Assembly: GCA_900768135.1 (NCBI GenBank)
Contig: CAAGBT010000066.1
Coordinates: forward strand, 1-54,774
DNA length: 54,774 nt
Reading direction: 5' to 3'
Source of the DNA: an uncultured Oscillospiraceae bacterium
GTDB lineage: Bacteria > Bacillota > Clostridia > Oscillospirales > Oscillospiraceae
A program made the translations under genes and the position numbers. Below, piece by piece: positions 42,544 to 50,491 of the stretch. The notes under the pieces are model-generated. The model did no database searches. It was not told the DNA's origin and saw only the letters and a program-made list of their open reading frames with translations. Each line of letters starts with the position of its first letter. Position 1 is the stretch's first letter.

Positions 42544-43911
42544 TTACCAGCGCGTCGGGGGATCGTTGCAGACCTTCACGCCGTCCTTGGCGATCAGCTT
42601 GCCGCCGATGTAAATGCGCTCGACCTCGGAGACATTGGGATAATTGACGACCAGAACGTCGGCAATGTAGCCCGGAGCCAGCAGGCCCAGTCTCGGGGCG
42701 ATCTTCGGCAGAGCCTCGGTAACGTTGGTGGTACCCTGAGCAACAGCCTTCGGCAGGGAGACAAGGTTGCGCTTGGTAGCCTCTTCGATGGCCTTGAGCA
42801 TGGAGTCGCACTGGCCGTTCGCAAAGTCGGTGGACAGGATGTCGATCAGGTCGTTCTCATAGAAGGCAAACAGGTTCTCCGGCGTGGCGACAAGGTGCTT
42901 CTGGCCGAACGGATCATGCACGGCCGCATCGAGGATCACACCGTAAAATTCCTTGAGGTACTTGCCGTTTTCAACCGCCTCGTCCTTGGTGAACAGGTAG
43001 TTGGAGTGGCAGGCGATGAAGTGCTTGACGCCCATCTTTGCGATCTCGTGGACCTTCTTCATAGAGGTGGGGGCGTTGTGGCACATCAGAGGAACATCCA
43101 GACGGATCGCTTCCTTGGCGGCTTCCTTATAGCCGTCGAGCGCGACCTGAACGGAAGCATAGGTGGTCTCCCAGATGATGTCGCGGCACTCTTCCGGCGT
43201 CATGATGCTGGCAAGGCCTGCGTCTTCCAGAGCGGCGGCAACGATGTCGCGGTTGTAGTAGGACTTTTCAATAAAGCGGCCGAGAACGGCAAGCTTCATC
43301 TTGCGCGCCTGCATATAGTCGATATCGATGCCCTTGACTTCCTTGACCTTCTTGGGGATGTAGAGGTAGTCCTGGCCGCCGCCGCCGAGGGTGTGGCCGC
43401 CGCCGACTTCGCCGATACAAACAGCGCCCTGCTCGATCATCTTTTCAGCAGTCATCGCCTTGTGGACTTCGGACAGGCCCTTGCCGTCGCACTCAAGCGC
43501 CGCCTGGTAGTTGATGTGCAGGTGCGTGGTGGCCGTCTTCAGACGCATGGGGTGGTTCGCCTGGGTCTCCTTCACTTCGTCCATGGTGGCAAAGCCGTCA
43601 ACGTTCATCGTGGTGGTATGGCCCTGCAGCAGGTTGCGGTCAAGCAGCTCGATAATGCGCTCACGACCATAGTTCTTCAGGCCGCTGGCGAAGATGGGGC
43701 CAAAAGTCACGCCATGCTGATGATGGTTGATCATGCCGGGCATGACCGCCTTACCGGTGCAGTCAACGACCTCTGCCTTGGCCTCGACCGTGTCGTCCAC
43801 GCGCTCGCCGACGTAAGCGATATCGCCTTCATCGTCGATCAGGACGCTTGCCTTTTCATAGAGCGTTCTGCCGTCGCCGGTAACGACCAAACCGTTTTTC
43901 AAAAGTAACAT
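42544..43911 (-). CDS. Amidohydrolase, enamidase-like
   Basis: A 455-aa metal-dependent hydrolase of the amidohydrolase superfamily, probably the first gene of the locus. The first metal motif is NHHQHG near 62-67; later ligands may be TTHLHIN, MCHNAPTS, ACHSNYLF and the terminal Asp in STDFANGQ. The segment GAVCIGEVGGG resembles GEVG of E. barkeri enamidase, which opens the reduced nicotinate ring. It is longer than that enzyme (~385 aa). I expect it to open a cyclic amide or enamide. A sigma-54-type promoter lies 53-68 bases upstream. Confidence 0.78.
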   Translation of the reverse strand: MLLLKNGLVVTGDGRTLYEKASVLIDDEGDIAYVGERVDDTVEAKAEVVDCTGKAVMPGMINHHQHGVTFGPIFASGLKNYGRERIIELLDRNLLQGHTTTMNVDGFATMDEVKETQANHPMRLKTATTHLHINYQAALECDGKGLSEVHKAMTAEKMIEQGAVCIGEVGGGHTLGGGGQDYLYIPKKVKEVKGIDIDYMQARKMKLAVLGRFIEKSYYNRDIVAAALEDAGLASIMTPEECRDIIWETTYASVQVALDGYKEAAKEAIRLDVPLMCHNAPTSMKKVHEIAKMGVKHFIACHSNYLFTKDEAVENGKYLKEFYGVILDAAVHDPFGQKHLVATPENLFAFYENDLIDILSTDFANGQCDSMLKAIEEATKRNLVSLPKAVAQGTTNVTEALPKIAPRLGLLAPGYIADVLVVNYPNVSEVERIYIGGKLIAKDGVKVCNDPPTRW

Positions 43912-43963
43912 TTATGCTTCCTCCATAAAACAATTTTGAGCAATGCACTCATGCCACTTATAA

Positions 43964-43979
43964 AGCAATTTTACTGCCA
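43964..43979 (-). promoter_or_regulatory. Sigma-54 (-24/-12) promoter of the catabolic locus
   Basis: On the minus strand TTGGCAG-TAAAA-TTGCT shows GG and GC separated by exactly 10 bases, as required for sigma-54. The leader to the amidohydrolase start would be ~40 bases. A PrpR-type sigma-54 activator is encoded divergently. Confidence 0.78.
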
Positions 43980-44124
43980 ACTTCTGTCTTTCCAAAAAAA
44001 ACGCTCAATTTATGTCGAAACGCACAATTCCTATGCGATACTTCTCGCGCCTGATTGTGTATCGCGTTATTCTTTTGAAAATTTCGCGGTGTGCCACTTT
44101 GCCAGATTTGGAAAAAACATACAT

Positions 44125-44177
44125 ATCATGTTCATTAGTCACAACTTTATCGTTAACTTTCAGAACATCATGTTCAT
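44125..44177. promoter_or_regulatory. Paired upstream activator sites
   Basis: An exact 11-bp direct repeat ATCATGTTCAT occurs at 44125-44135 and 44167-44177, 42 bp apart (about four helical turns). The second copy is part of the palindrome GAACATCATGTTC (44164-44176). They lie ~150-200 bp upstream of the -24/-12 promoter, the normal distance for enhancer sites of sigma-54 activators. Confidence 0.65.
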
Positions 44178-44225
44178 ATTTTAAACGCGTTGTTCCAAAT
44201 TTGCTGCGGAAAACAGAAAAAAGAA

Positions 44226-44253
44226 TTGCATCCAGCTCCCTTCATGGTATAAT
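44226..44253 (+). promoter_or_regulatory. Sigma-A promoter of the activator gene
   Basis: TTGCAT and TATAAT with a 16-base spacer, 88 bases before the start codon. Confidence 0.65.
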
Positions 44254-44340
44254 TACTGATGAAATAATGAACGCGCGACGCCCCGCCGCGCACAGAAACA
44301 AATCGTCCGGATCCGCTCCGGGAACTGCAAGGAGGCCTCC

Positions 44341-46287
44341 ATGTTCCGTATCGCCTGTATCTGCTCCAACGCCGCCGAATACCGCAACGTCATGCAAAGC
44401 ACCCTGCCGGAAAATTACTTTGTAGACGCTGCTGAGCTGGTGCTGGACGAGGCGGTCCAGTATGCGCAGAAATGCGAACAGATGGGCTACGATCTGATCA
44501 TCAGCCGCGGCATCACCTATAAGATCCTTCAGCGCACGGTGAACGTCCCCGTCACCGCCATCGACATCACCTATTTCGATATCATTTCCGCGCTGTATGA
44601 AAGCAAGCGCTATGTACAAAGCGGCGATTGCAACATTGAGTTTTTCCTTTACCGCGGCTCCAGTCCGCGGCGCGAAGACCTCTACCGGATGCTTGATATG
44701 CTGTCGATCGAGCAGAGCTGCTTCCGCGTACACGAATTCCGCAACGGTTCAGAGATCGAATGCATCCTCGACGCCGAGAACCCGCAGAAGACCATCGTCC
44801 TCAGCACCGGCGCGTTTGTGGCCAACCGCGCTGAGCAGCGCGGGTTCCGCACCATCTCCATCCGCTCGACGAACGAAGCTCTCTTCCATGCGATCTCTGA
44901 TGTGCGGCTGTTTCTGGAAAGCAGCAACAACAACAGCGTCCTCAAGCAGCAGATGCAGTCAATGATCGAAAGTCTCTGCTCCGGCATCATCCTGCTGGAT
45001 GAAAACCGCTCCATCCTTTATGTTTCCGCGCAGATCATAGAGCTGCTGGCCATCGAACACGGCAACCCGATCGGCCGTCCCTTCTCCGATATATTCGGGC
45101 AAAGCCGGTTGAAAAATATCTTTCGGGAGAAATCGTGCCGCTTTCCCGTTGGCGACGGCTATATCGCCGCCGAGCTACAGCACATCCTGAAGGGGTCGGA
45201 GGGCAATGGCTACGGCATCGCGCTCAGCTTTGTCAAGCAGGAAAAGGCCCCGTCCGATGAGCAGGGCCGCTCCCCTGCGCGCGCGGCAAAATACTCGCTG
45301 GACGATCTGCTGGGCAAATCTGCCGCTATCGATAATCTGCGCAAAAAGATCGCTCTTTACAGCTCGTCTGATTTTTCTATTCTCATCTGCGGTGAAAGCG
45401 GCACCGGCAAGGAGATCATTGCCAACAGCCTGCACAACGCCTCCGCGCGGCGCAGCGGTCCGTTCGTTGCCGTAAACTGCGCCGCTCTGCCGCAGACGCT
45501 GCTGGAAAGCGAACTGTTCGGCTATGAGTCCGGCGCGTTCACCGGCGCAAAAAAAGAAGGCCACTCCGGTCTTTTTGAGCAGGCGAACGGCGGCACGATC
45601 TTTCTTGACGAGATCTCCGAGATCTCCCCGGGCGCGCAGGCGCAGCTGCTGCGTGTGCTGCAGGAACGCACTGTGCGGCGCGTGGGCGGCACAAAAAATA
45701 TCCCGCTCGACGTGCGCGTGATCGCCGCAACCAACGTGGACATCTGGCAGCACGTTCAGGAGGGCAAGTTCCGCGAGGATCTGTTCTACCGGCTCAACAC
45801 CCTGTACCTGCACGTTCCGCCGCTGCGCGAGCGCAGAGAGGATATCCCCGTGCTGTTTAAGGCGTTTGTAGGGCGCTATCAAAGCGGACGGCGGCTGCCT
45901 GTCAGCTCGGCGGAGCTGAGCTGGCTGCTGAACTATGACTGGCCCGGCAACGTGCGCGAGCTGCTGAGCTTTTCGCAGAAGTTCGCCATGCTCTACGATG
46001 ATTCGCAGGATGTATCGCAGCTGATCTCCGAGCTGCTGGACGAAATGGCGCTGATCCGCCACCGCCCGGGCAGGCGTCCGCCCGCCGCAAAGCCGGAGGC
46101 TCCCGACGACGACTGTATCACCATCTCGGTAGGCAGCCTGGACGAGATGGAGATGGATATCATCCGCGAGCTGCTCAAGCGCTACCCCAACAAGCGCAGC
46201 GCCATGGCGCGCGACCTTGGCATCAGCCGCACAAGCCTTTGGAAGCGCATCAAGCAGATCGAGGATATCGACCGGATGCTTAAATAG
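44341..46287 (+). CDS. PrpR-type sigma-54-dependent activator
   Basis: A 648-aa regulator. Residues ~1-185 are a PrpR_N sensor (GYDLIISRGITYKILQ, IPVTAID-like segment), ~205-300 a PAS-like domain (SGIILLDENRSILYVSAQ), and ~315-545 a sigma-54 AAA+ domain with Walker A GESGTGKE (from residue 351) and an intact GAFTGA loop (398-403). A Fis-type HTH lies near 605-645 (KRSAMARDLGISRTSLWKRIKQ). PrpR sensors respond to small organic acids such as 2-methylcitrate; citramalate or a related acid is a reasonable ligand here. AAGGAGG precedes the start. It is divergent from the catabolic locus. Confidence 0.92.
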   Translation: MFRIACICSNAAEYRNVMQSTLPENYFVDAAELVLDEAVQYAQKCEQMGYDLIISRGITYKILQRTVNVPVTAIDITYFDIISALYESKRYVQSGDCNIEFFLYRGSSPRREDLYRMLDMLSIEQSCFRVHEFRNGSEIECILDAENPQKTIVLSTGAFVANRAEQRGFRTISIRSTNEALFHAISDVRLFLESSNNNSVLKQQMQSMIESLCSGIILLDENRSILYVSAQIIELLAIEHGNPIGRPFSDIFGQSRLKNIFREKSCRFPVGDGYIAAELQHILKGSEGNGYGIALSFVKQEKAPSDEQGRSPARAAKYSLDDLLGKSAAIDNLRKKIALYSSSDFSILICGESGTGKEIIANSLHNASARRSGPFVAVNCAALPQTLLESELFGYESGAFTGAKKEGHSGLFEQANGGTIFLDEISEISPGAQAQLLRVLQERTVRRVGGTKNIPLDVRVIAATNVDIWQHVQEGKFREDLFYRLNTLYLHVPPLRERREDIPVLFKAFVGRYQSGRRLPVSSAELSWLLNYDWPGNVRELLSFSQKFAMLYDDSQDVSQLISELLDEMALIRHRPGRRPPAAKPEAPDDDCITISVGSLDEMEMDIIRELLKRYPNKRSAMARDLGISRTSLWKRIKQIEDIDRMLK

Positions 46288-46292
46288 TTATT

Positions 46293-46323
46293 AAAGCCGC
46301 GGACGCGATTTGTCCGCGGCTTT
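46293..46323 (+). terminator. Terminator of the activator gene
   Basis: A perfect 12-bp stem (46293-46304 with 46312-46323) just past the stop; the T-run is short. The rest of the gap to 46499 shows no gene. Confidence 0.7.
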
Positions 46324-46499
46324 GCTGTCATTGCGTGATCTTCCCCGCTAAAAAACAGTCTCTCCGGAAAGGGCGGGTCCACGCTTATCATAGCACCGGA
46401 GCGCCTCACGGCGCAAGGTAAAGTTTTTCCAGCTGTTCAAATTCGTTACACCGCACAGTTTACCAAAGTAAAGCGGTCGAAAAGTTGGAAAACAATTTC

Positions 46500-46529
46500 T
46501 TGACGCGCAAAGGCGAGCTGTCGTAATAT
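46500..46529 (+). promoter_or_regulatory. Sigma-A promoter of the glutamine synthetase gene
   Basis: TTGACG and TAATAT separated by 18 bases, 35 bases before the ATG. Confidence 0.65.
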
Positions 46530-46563
46530 AGTAAATGTATTTTTTCAACAGGAGGTTCAAAGC

Positions 46564-48663
46564 ATGAGTGAAGCAACGCGTATCCCCGAGCTGTTCGGCT
46601 CGCTGGTTTTTAACGAGAGCGCGATGGAGCAGTATGTGCCGCAAAGCGCGATGGAGATCTGGCGACAGTGCCTGCAAAGCCGCAAGCCGCTGCCGCTTTC
46701 CGCCGCTAACGACATTGCCGACGCAATGAAGACATGGGCGCTCGAGCGCGGCGCCACGCACTTTACTCACTGGTTTCAGCCTCTGAGCGGCGTGACGGCA
46801 GAGAAGCACGACAGCTTTATCAAGGACGCCGGCGGCGGCCGCGTCATCATGGACTTTTCCGGCAGAGAGCTGGTGTGCGGCGAGCCAGACGCCTCGTCCT
46901 TCCCCTCCGGCGGCCTGCGCGCCACCTTCGAGGCGCGCGGCTACAGCGCGTGGGATCCCACCGCGTTCGCCTTCATCAAGGACGGCAGTCTCTGCATCCC
47001 CACTGTCTTCTGCTCCTACAGCGGCGATGCGCTGGATAAAAAGACGCCGCTGCTGCGTTCAATGGAGGCCGTGAACCGCGAAGCGGTGCGCGTGCTGCAC
47101 CTTTTCGGCGATGAAGCCGTGCAGAAGGTCACGCCGCAGATCGGCGCGGAGCAGGAATATTTCCTCATCGATCGCAAGCTGTTTCTCAAGCGCATGGATC
47201 TGCGCCTTTGCGGGCGCGCGCTGTTCGGCGCCAAGCCCCCCAAGGGGCAGGAGCTGGACGACCATTACTTCGGTGCGTTCCGCCCGCGGGTCGCCGCCTA
47301 TATGAAGGATCTGGACGAGGAGCTGTGGAAGCTCGGCGTGCTGTCCAAGACGAAGCACAACGAGGTCGCCCCCGCCCAGCACGAGATGGCTCCCATTTAT
47401 ACCGACGCCAACACCGCCAGCGACCAGAACCAGCTCGTCATGGAAACGATGAAAAAGGTCGCGGAGCGGCACGGTCTTGTCTGCCTGCTGCATGAAAAGC
47501 CCTTTGCGGGCGTAAACGGCTCGGGCAAGCACGTCAACTGGTCACTTGCGGCCGACACGGGCGAAAATCTCTTCTCTCCCGGCAAAACGCCCAGCCAGAA
47601 CGCCGTGTTCCTGCTCTTCCTTGCCGCCTTTGTCAAGGGCGTGGACGAATATCAGGAGCTGCTGCGCTGTTCCGTCGCCTTTGCCGGCAACGATCACCGT
47701 CTCGGCGCGCAGGAAGCGCCGCCGGCCATTATCTCCATTTTCCTCGGCACGGAGCTTGCGCATATCATTGACGCTATCATCGGCGAAAACGACTATACCG
47801 ACGCTGAGCGCAAGGCGCTGCGCATCGGCGTGGACGTTCTCCCCTCCATCCCGCAGGACACGACCGACCGCAACCGCACCTCCCCCCTCGCCTTCACGGG
47901 CAACAAGTTCGAGTTCCGTATGCCCGGCTCCTCGCAGTCCATTGCCGGCCCCGCCACCGTGCTCAACGCGATCATGGCCGGCGAGCTGCACGAATTCTAC
48001 GAAACGCTCCGGGACGCTTCCGACTTTACCGCCGCGCTGCACGAGCTGGTGCGCAAAACCTTTACCGAACACCGCCGCATCATCTTCAACGGCAACGGCT
48101 ACGAGGAGGCGTGGGTCAAAGAGGCGGAAAAGCGCGGGCTTGCCAATCTGCGCAACACCGCAGAAGCGCTGCCCGCTTACATCCTGCCGAAGAATATCGA
48201 CCTGCTCACCAGCCAGGGCGTGTATACCAAAGAAGAGATCTTCTCCCGCCACGAAGTTCATATCGAGAAGTACTGCAAGGTCGTCCGCATCGAAGCGGCA
48301 ACGCTTGTAGATATGGTGCAGCACGGGATCCTGAACGCCGTATCGGAATATACGGCGGCGCTGTGCGGCACGATCTCCGCCAAGCGCGCGGCCGCGCCGG
48401 AGCTTGCCTGCCATGTGGAGTCCTCGCTCGCAAACGCCGTCAGCTCGCTCAACGAGCAGCTGCTGGAAGCGACCATTGCGCTCAAGACCGCACTGGAGAC
48501 CGTATCTGACGGCGAGGCGCCGGAAAAGCTGCTGCACTACTATCACGATGAGGTCGAGCAGCGCACCGCCGCCGTCAGCCGCATTATTGACAAGCTCGAG
48601 GTTCTGACTGCGTCGAAGTACTGGCCGTACCCGACGTTCTGCGAGCTGCTGTTCTCCGTGTAA
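46564..48663 (+). CDS. glnN: Glutamine synthetase type III
   Basis: A 699-aa GSIII enzyme that joins ammonia to glutamate using ATP. The length and the motifs THWFQPLSGVTAEKHDSF, GAEQEYFLID, KHNEVAPAQHEMAPIY, FAGVNGSGKHVNWSLA and NRTSPLAFTGNKFEFRMPGSSQS are diagnostic of the type III clade. ACAGGAGG precedes the start. It has its own promoter and terminator. Ammonia released by the neighbouring methylaspartate lyase could be assimilated by this enzyme, but co-regulation is not shown. Confidence 0.95.
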   Translation: MSEATRIPELFGSLVFNESAMEQYVPQSAMEIWRQCLQSRKPLPLSAANDIADAMKTWALERGATHFTHWFQPLSGVTAEKHDSFIKDAGGGRVIMDFSGRELVCGEPDASSFPSGGLRATFEARGYSAWDPTAFAFIKDGSLCIPTVFCSYSGDALDKKTPLLRSMEAVNREAVRVLHLFGDEAVQKVTPQIGAEQEYFLIDRKLFLKRMDLRLCGRALFGAKPPKGQELDDHYFGAFRPRVAAYMKDLDEELWKLGVLSKTKHNEVAPAQHEMAPIYTDANTASDQNQLVMETMKKVAERHGLVCLLHEKPFAGVNGSGKHVNWSLAADTGENLFSPGKTPSQNAVFLLFLAAFVKGVDEYQELLRCSVAFAGNDHRLGAQEAPPAIISIFLGTELAHIIDAIIGENDYTDAERKALRIGVDVLPSIPQDTTDRNRTSPLAFTGNKFEFRMPGSSQSIAGPATVLNAIMAGELHEFYETLRDASDFTAALHELVRKTFTEHRRIIFNGNGYEEAWVKEAEKRGLANLRNTAEALPAYILPKNIDLLTSQGVYTKEEIFSRHEVHIEKYCKVVRIEAATLVDMVQHGILNAVSEYTAALCGTISAKRAAAPELACHVESSLANAVSSLNEQLLEATIALKTALETVSDGEAPEKLLHYYHDEVEQRTAAVSRIIDKLEVLTASKYWPYPTFCELLFSV

Positions 48664-48666
48664 GTC

Positions 48667-48696
48667 AAAAAGGACGCTCTTCCGAGCGTCCTTTTT
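48667..48696 (+). terminator. Terminator of the glutamine synthetase gene
   Basis: A perfect 13-bp stem (48667-48679 with 48684-48696) ending in five T, 4 bases past the stop. Confidence 0.93.
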
Positions 48697-48787
48697 GAGT
48701 GGAGCCTGCGCTTCACCCGGCGCAGGCGAAGCGGCGGGCGCAGAGCCTGCGTTCCTTGTGTATTCTAAACCTGTGGAGGAAGAAGAT

Positions 48788-50386
48788 ATGAAGTACATTT
48801 TTGTCACCGGCGGCGTGGTGTCAGGGCTGGGCAAAGGCATCTGCGCCGCTTCGCTCGGGCGGCTGCTGAAGCAGTGCGGGCTTACCGTGAAAAACCAGAA
48901 ATTCGACCCCTATCTTAATGTAGATCCCGGCACGATGAGTCCCTACCAGCACGGCGAAGTATTCGTCACCGACGACGGCGCGGAGACCGATCTTGACCTT
49001 GGCCACTACGAGCGCTTTGTGGATGAAGCGCTCGACGAGAAATCCTCCGTCTCTTCCGGCAAGATCTTCTGGAGCGTGCTGAACCGCGAGCGGCAGGGCG
49101 GATATCTCGGCGGCACGGTGCAGATCATCCCCCACGTCACCGATGAGATCAAGCGCCGCATCTACGCCATGGACGATGGGCAGACCGATGTGGTGATCTC
49201 CGAAATCGGAGGCACGGTGGGCGACATTGAGAGCCAGCCCTTTCTTGAAGCCATCCGCCAGGTGGCGGCAGAGCGCGGACGCGAAAATGTGCTATATATT
49301 CACGTTCCGCTGATCGTAAGCATCCCGGGCAGCGGCGAGCTGAAGAGCAAGCCCACGCAGCACTCTGTTAAGGAGCTGCTCAGCGAAGGCATCCAGCCCG
49401 ATGTGCTGGTCGTCCGCACCGACAGTCCCATCACCGAGGATATCCGCCGCAAGATCGCGCTGTTCTGCAACGTGGAGCCAGACTGCGTGATCCAGAACGC
49501 CACGGCGTCCACGCTCTACGAGGTGCCGCTGCTGCTCGAGCGCGAAGGGCTGTGCCGCGTGGTGTGCCGCAAGCTGAGCCTTGCCTGCGGCGAGCCGGAT
49601 ATGTGCGAATGGCGCGCGCTCGTCGGCCGCATCCGCAGCGTACACCGCCGTGTGCGCATCGCGCTGGTCGGAAAATACACCGGTCTGCACGATGCATACC
49701 TGAGCGTGGCCGAATCTCTCTTCCACGCTGGGACCGCCTGCGATGCAAGCGTTGATATCGAGTGGGTAGACTCGGAATCACTCTGCGAGGACAACATTGC
49801 CGGGCGGCTCAGCGGATGCGGCGGCATTCTTGTGCCGGGCGGCTTCGGCGACCGCGGCATCGAGGGCATGATCCTGGCCGCGCGCTATGCGCGCGAGCAG
49901 CGCATCCCCTACCTTGGCATCTGCCTCGGTATGCAGGTCGCGGTCATCGAATTTGCGCGCCATGTGCTTGGCTGGAGCGATGCGACAAGCGCAGAATTCT
50001 CCTCTGCCACAGCGCACCCGGTCATCGCGCTCATGCCCGATCAGGTCGGCGTGACCGCCAAGGGCGGCACGATGCGCCTTGGCAGATATCCCTGCGAGCT
50101 GGCGCAGGATTCTCTTTCCCGCGCGCTCTACGGCGCGAGCGAGGTCTGGGAGCGGCACCGCCACCGCTACGAATTCAACAACGACTTCCGCAGCGACTTC
50201 GCCGCCGCCGGAATGCGCTTTGCCGGCCTTTCGCCGGACGGTACGCTCGTGGAGATCGTGGAGGCGCCGGAACACCCGTGGTTCGTGGGCGCGCAGTTCC
50301 ACCCGGAATTCAAAAGCCGCCCGAATAAGCCGCATCCGCTGTTCTGCGGCTTTGTGGACGCTTCCCTCACCCGCGCAGCCTTATGA
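48788..50386 (+). CDS. pyrG: CTP synthase
   Basis: A 532-aa enzyme that makes CTP from UTP and glutamine. The synthetase part shows KYIFVTGGVVSGLGKGICAASLGRLL and DPGTMSPYQHGEVFVTDDGAETDLDLGHYERF. The glutamine amidotransferase part shows PGGFGDRG and YLGICLGMQVAVIEFAR with the nucleophile cysteine. ATG 48788 begins the conserved MKYIFVTGG, behind GGAGGAAG; the frame is open to 48695 but not translated in relatives. Confidence 0.96.
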   Translation: MKYIFVTGGVVSGLGKGICAASLGRLLKQCGLTVKNQKFDPYLNVDPGTMSPYQHGEVFVTDDGAETDLDLGHYERFVDEALDEKSSVSSGKIFWSVLNRERQGGYLGGTVQIIPHVTDEIKRRIYAMDDGQTDVVISEIGGTVGDIESQPFLEAIRQVAAERGRENVLYIHVPLIVSIPGSGELKSKPTQHSVKELLSEGIQPDVLVVRTDSPITEDIRRKIALFCNVEPDCVIQNATASTLYEVPLLLEREGLCRVVCRKLSLACGEPDMCEWRALVGRIRSVHRRVRIALVGKYTGLHDAYLSVAESLFHAGTACDASVDIEWVDSESLCEDNIAGRLSGCGGILVPGGFGDRGIEGMILAARYAREQRIPYLGICLGMQVAVIEFARHVLGWSDATSAEFSSATAHPVIALMPDQVGVTAKGGTMRLGRYPCELAQDSLSRALYGASEVWERHRHRYEFNNDFRSDFAAAGMRFAGLSPDGTLVEIVEAPEHPWFVGAQFHPEFKSRPNKPHPLFCGFVDASLTRAAL

Positions 50387-50491
50387 CCGTGCGGATTTGT
50401 GTACAATAGCGCTGGAAATACCGTGTGAGCTATGGTAGAATCAAGCTGTTCTATCGCGCGCTTGCGCTGAGTTTACAATACGGCAGGAGAA

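Noticed and set aside
22439..43911. Standard nicotinate fermentation cluster
   Set aside because: 2-hydroxymethylglutarate dehydrogenase, methyleneglutarate mutase, methylitaconate isomerase and dimethylmaleate hydratase genes are missing, and extra methylaspartate genes are present.
43935..43954. Second sigma-54-like match (TGGCAT to TTGCT) on the minus strand
   Set aside because: GG and GC are 12 bases apart instead of 10; the match at 43964-43979 has the right spacing.
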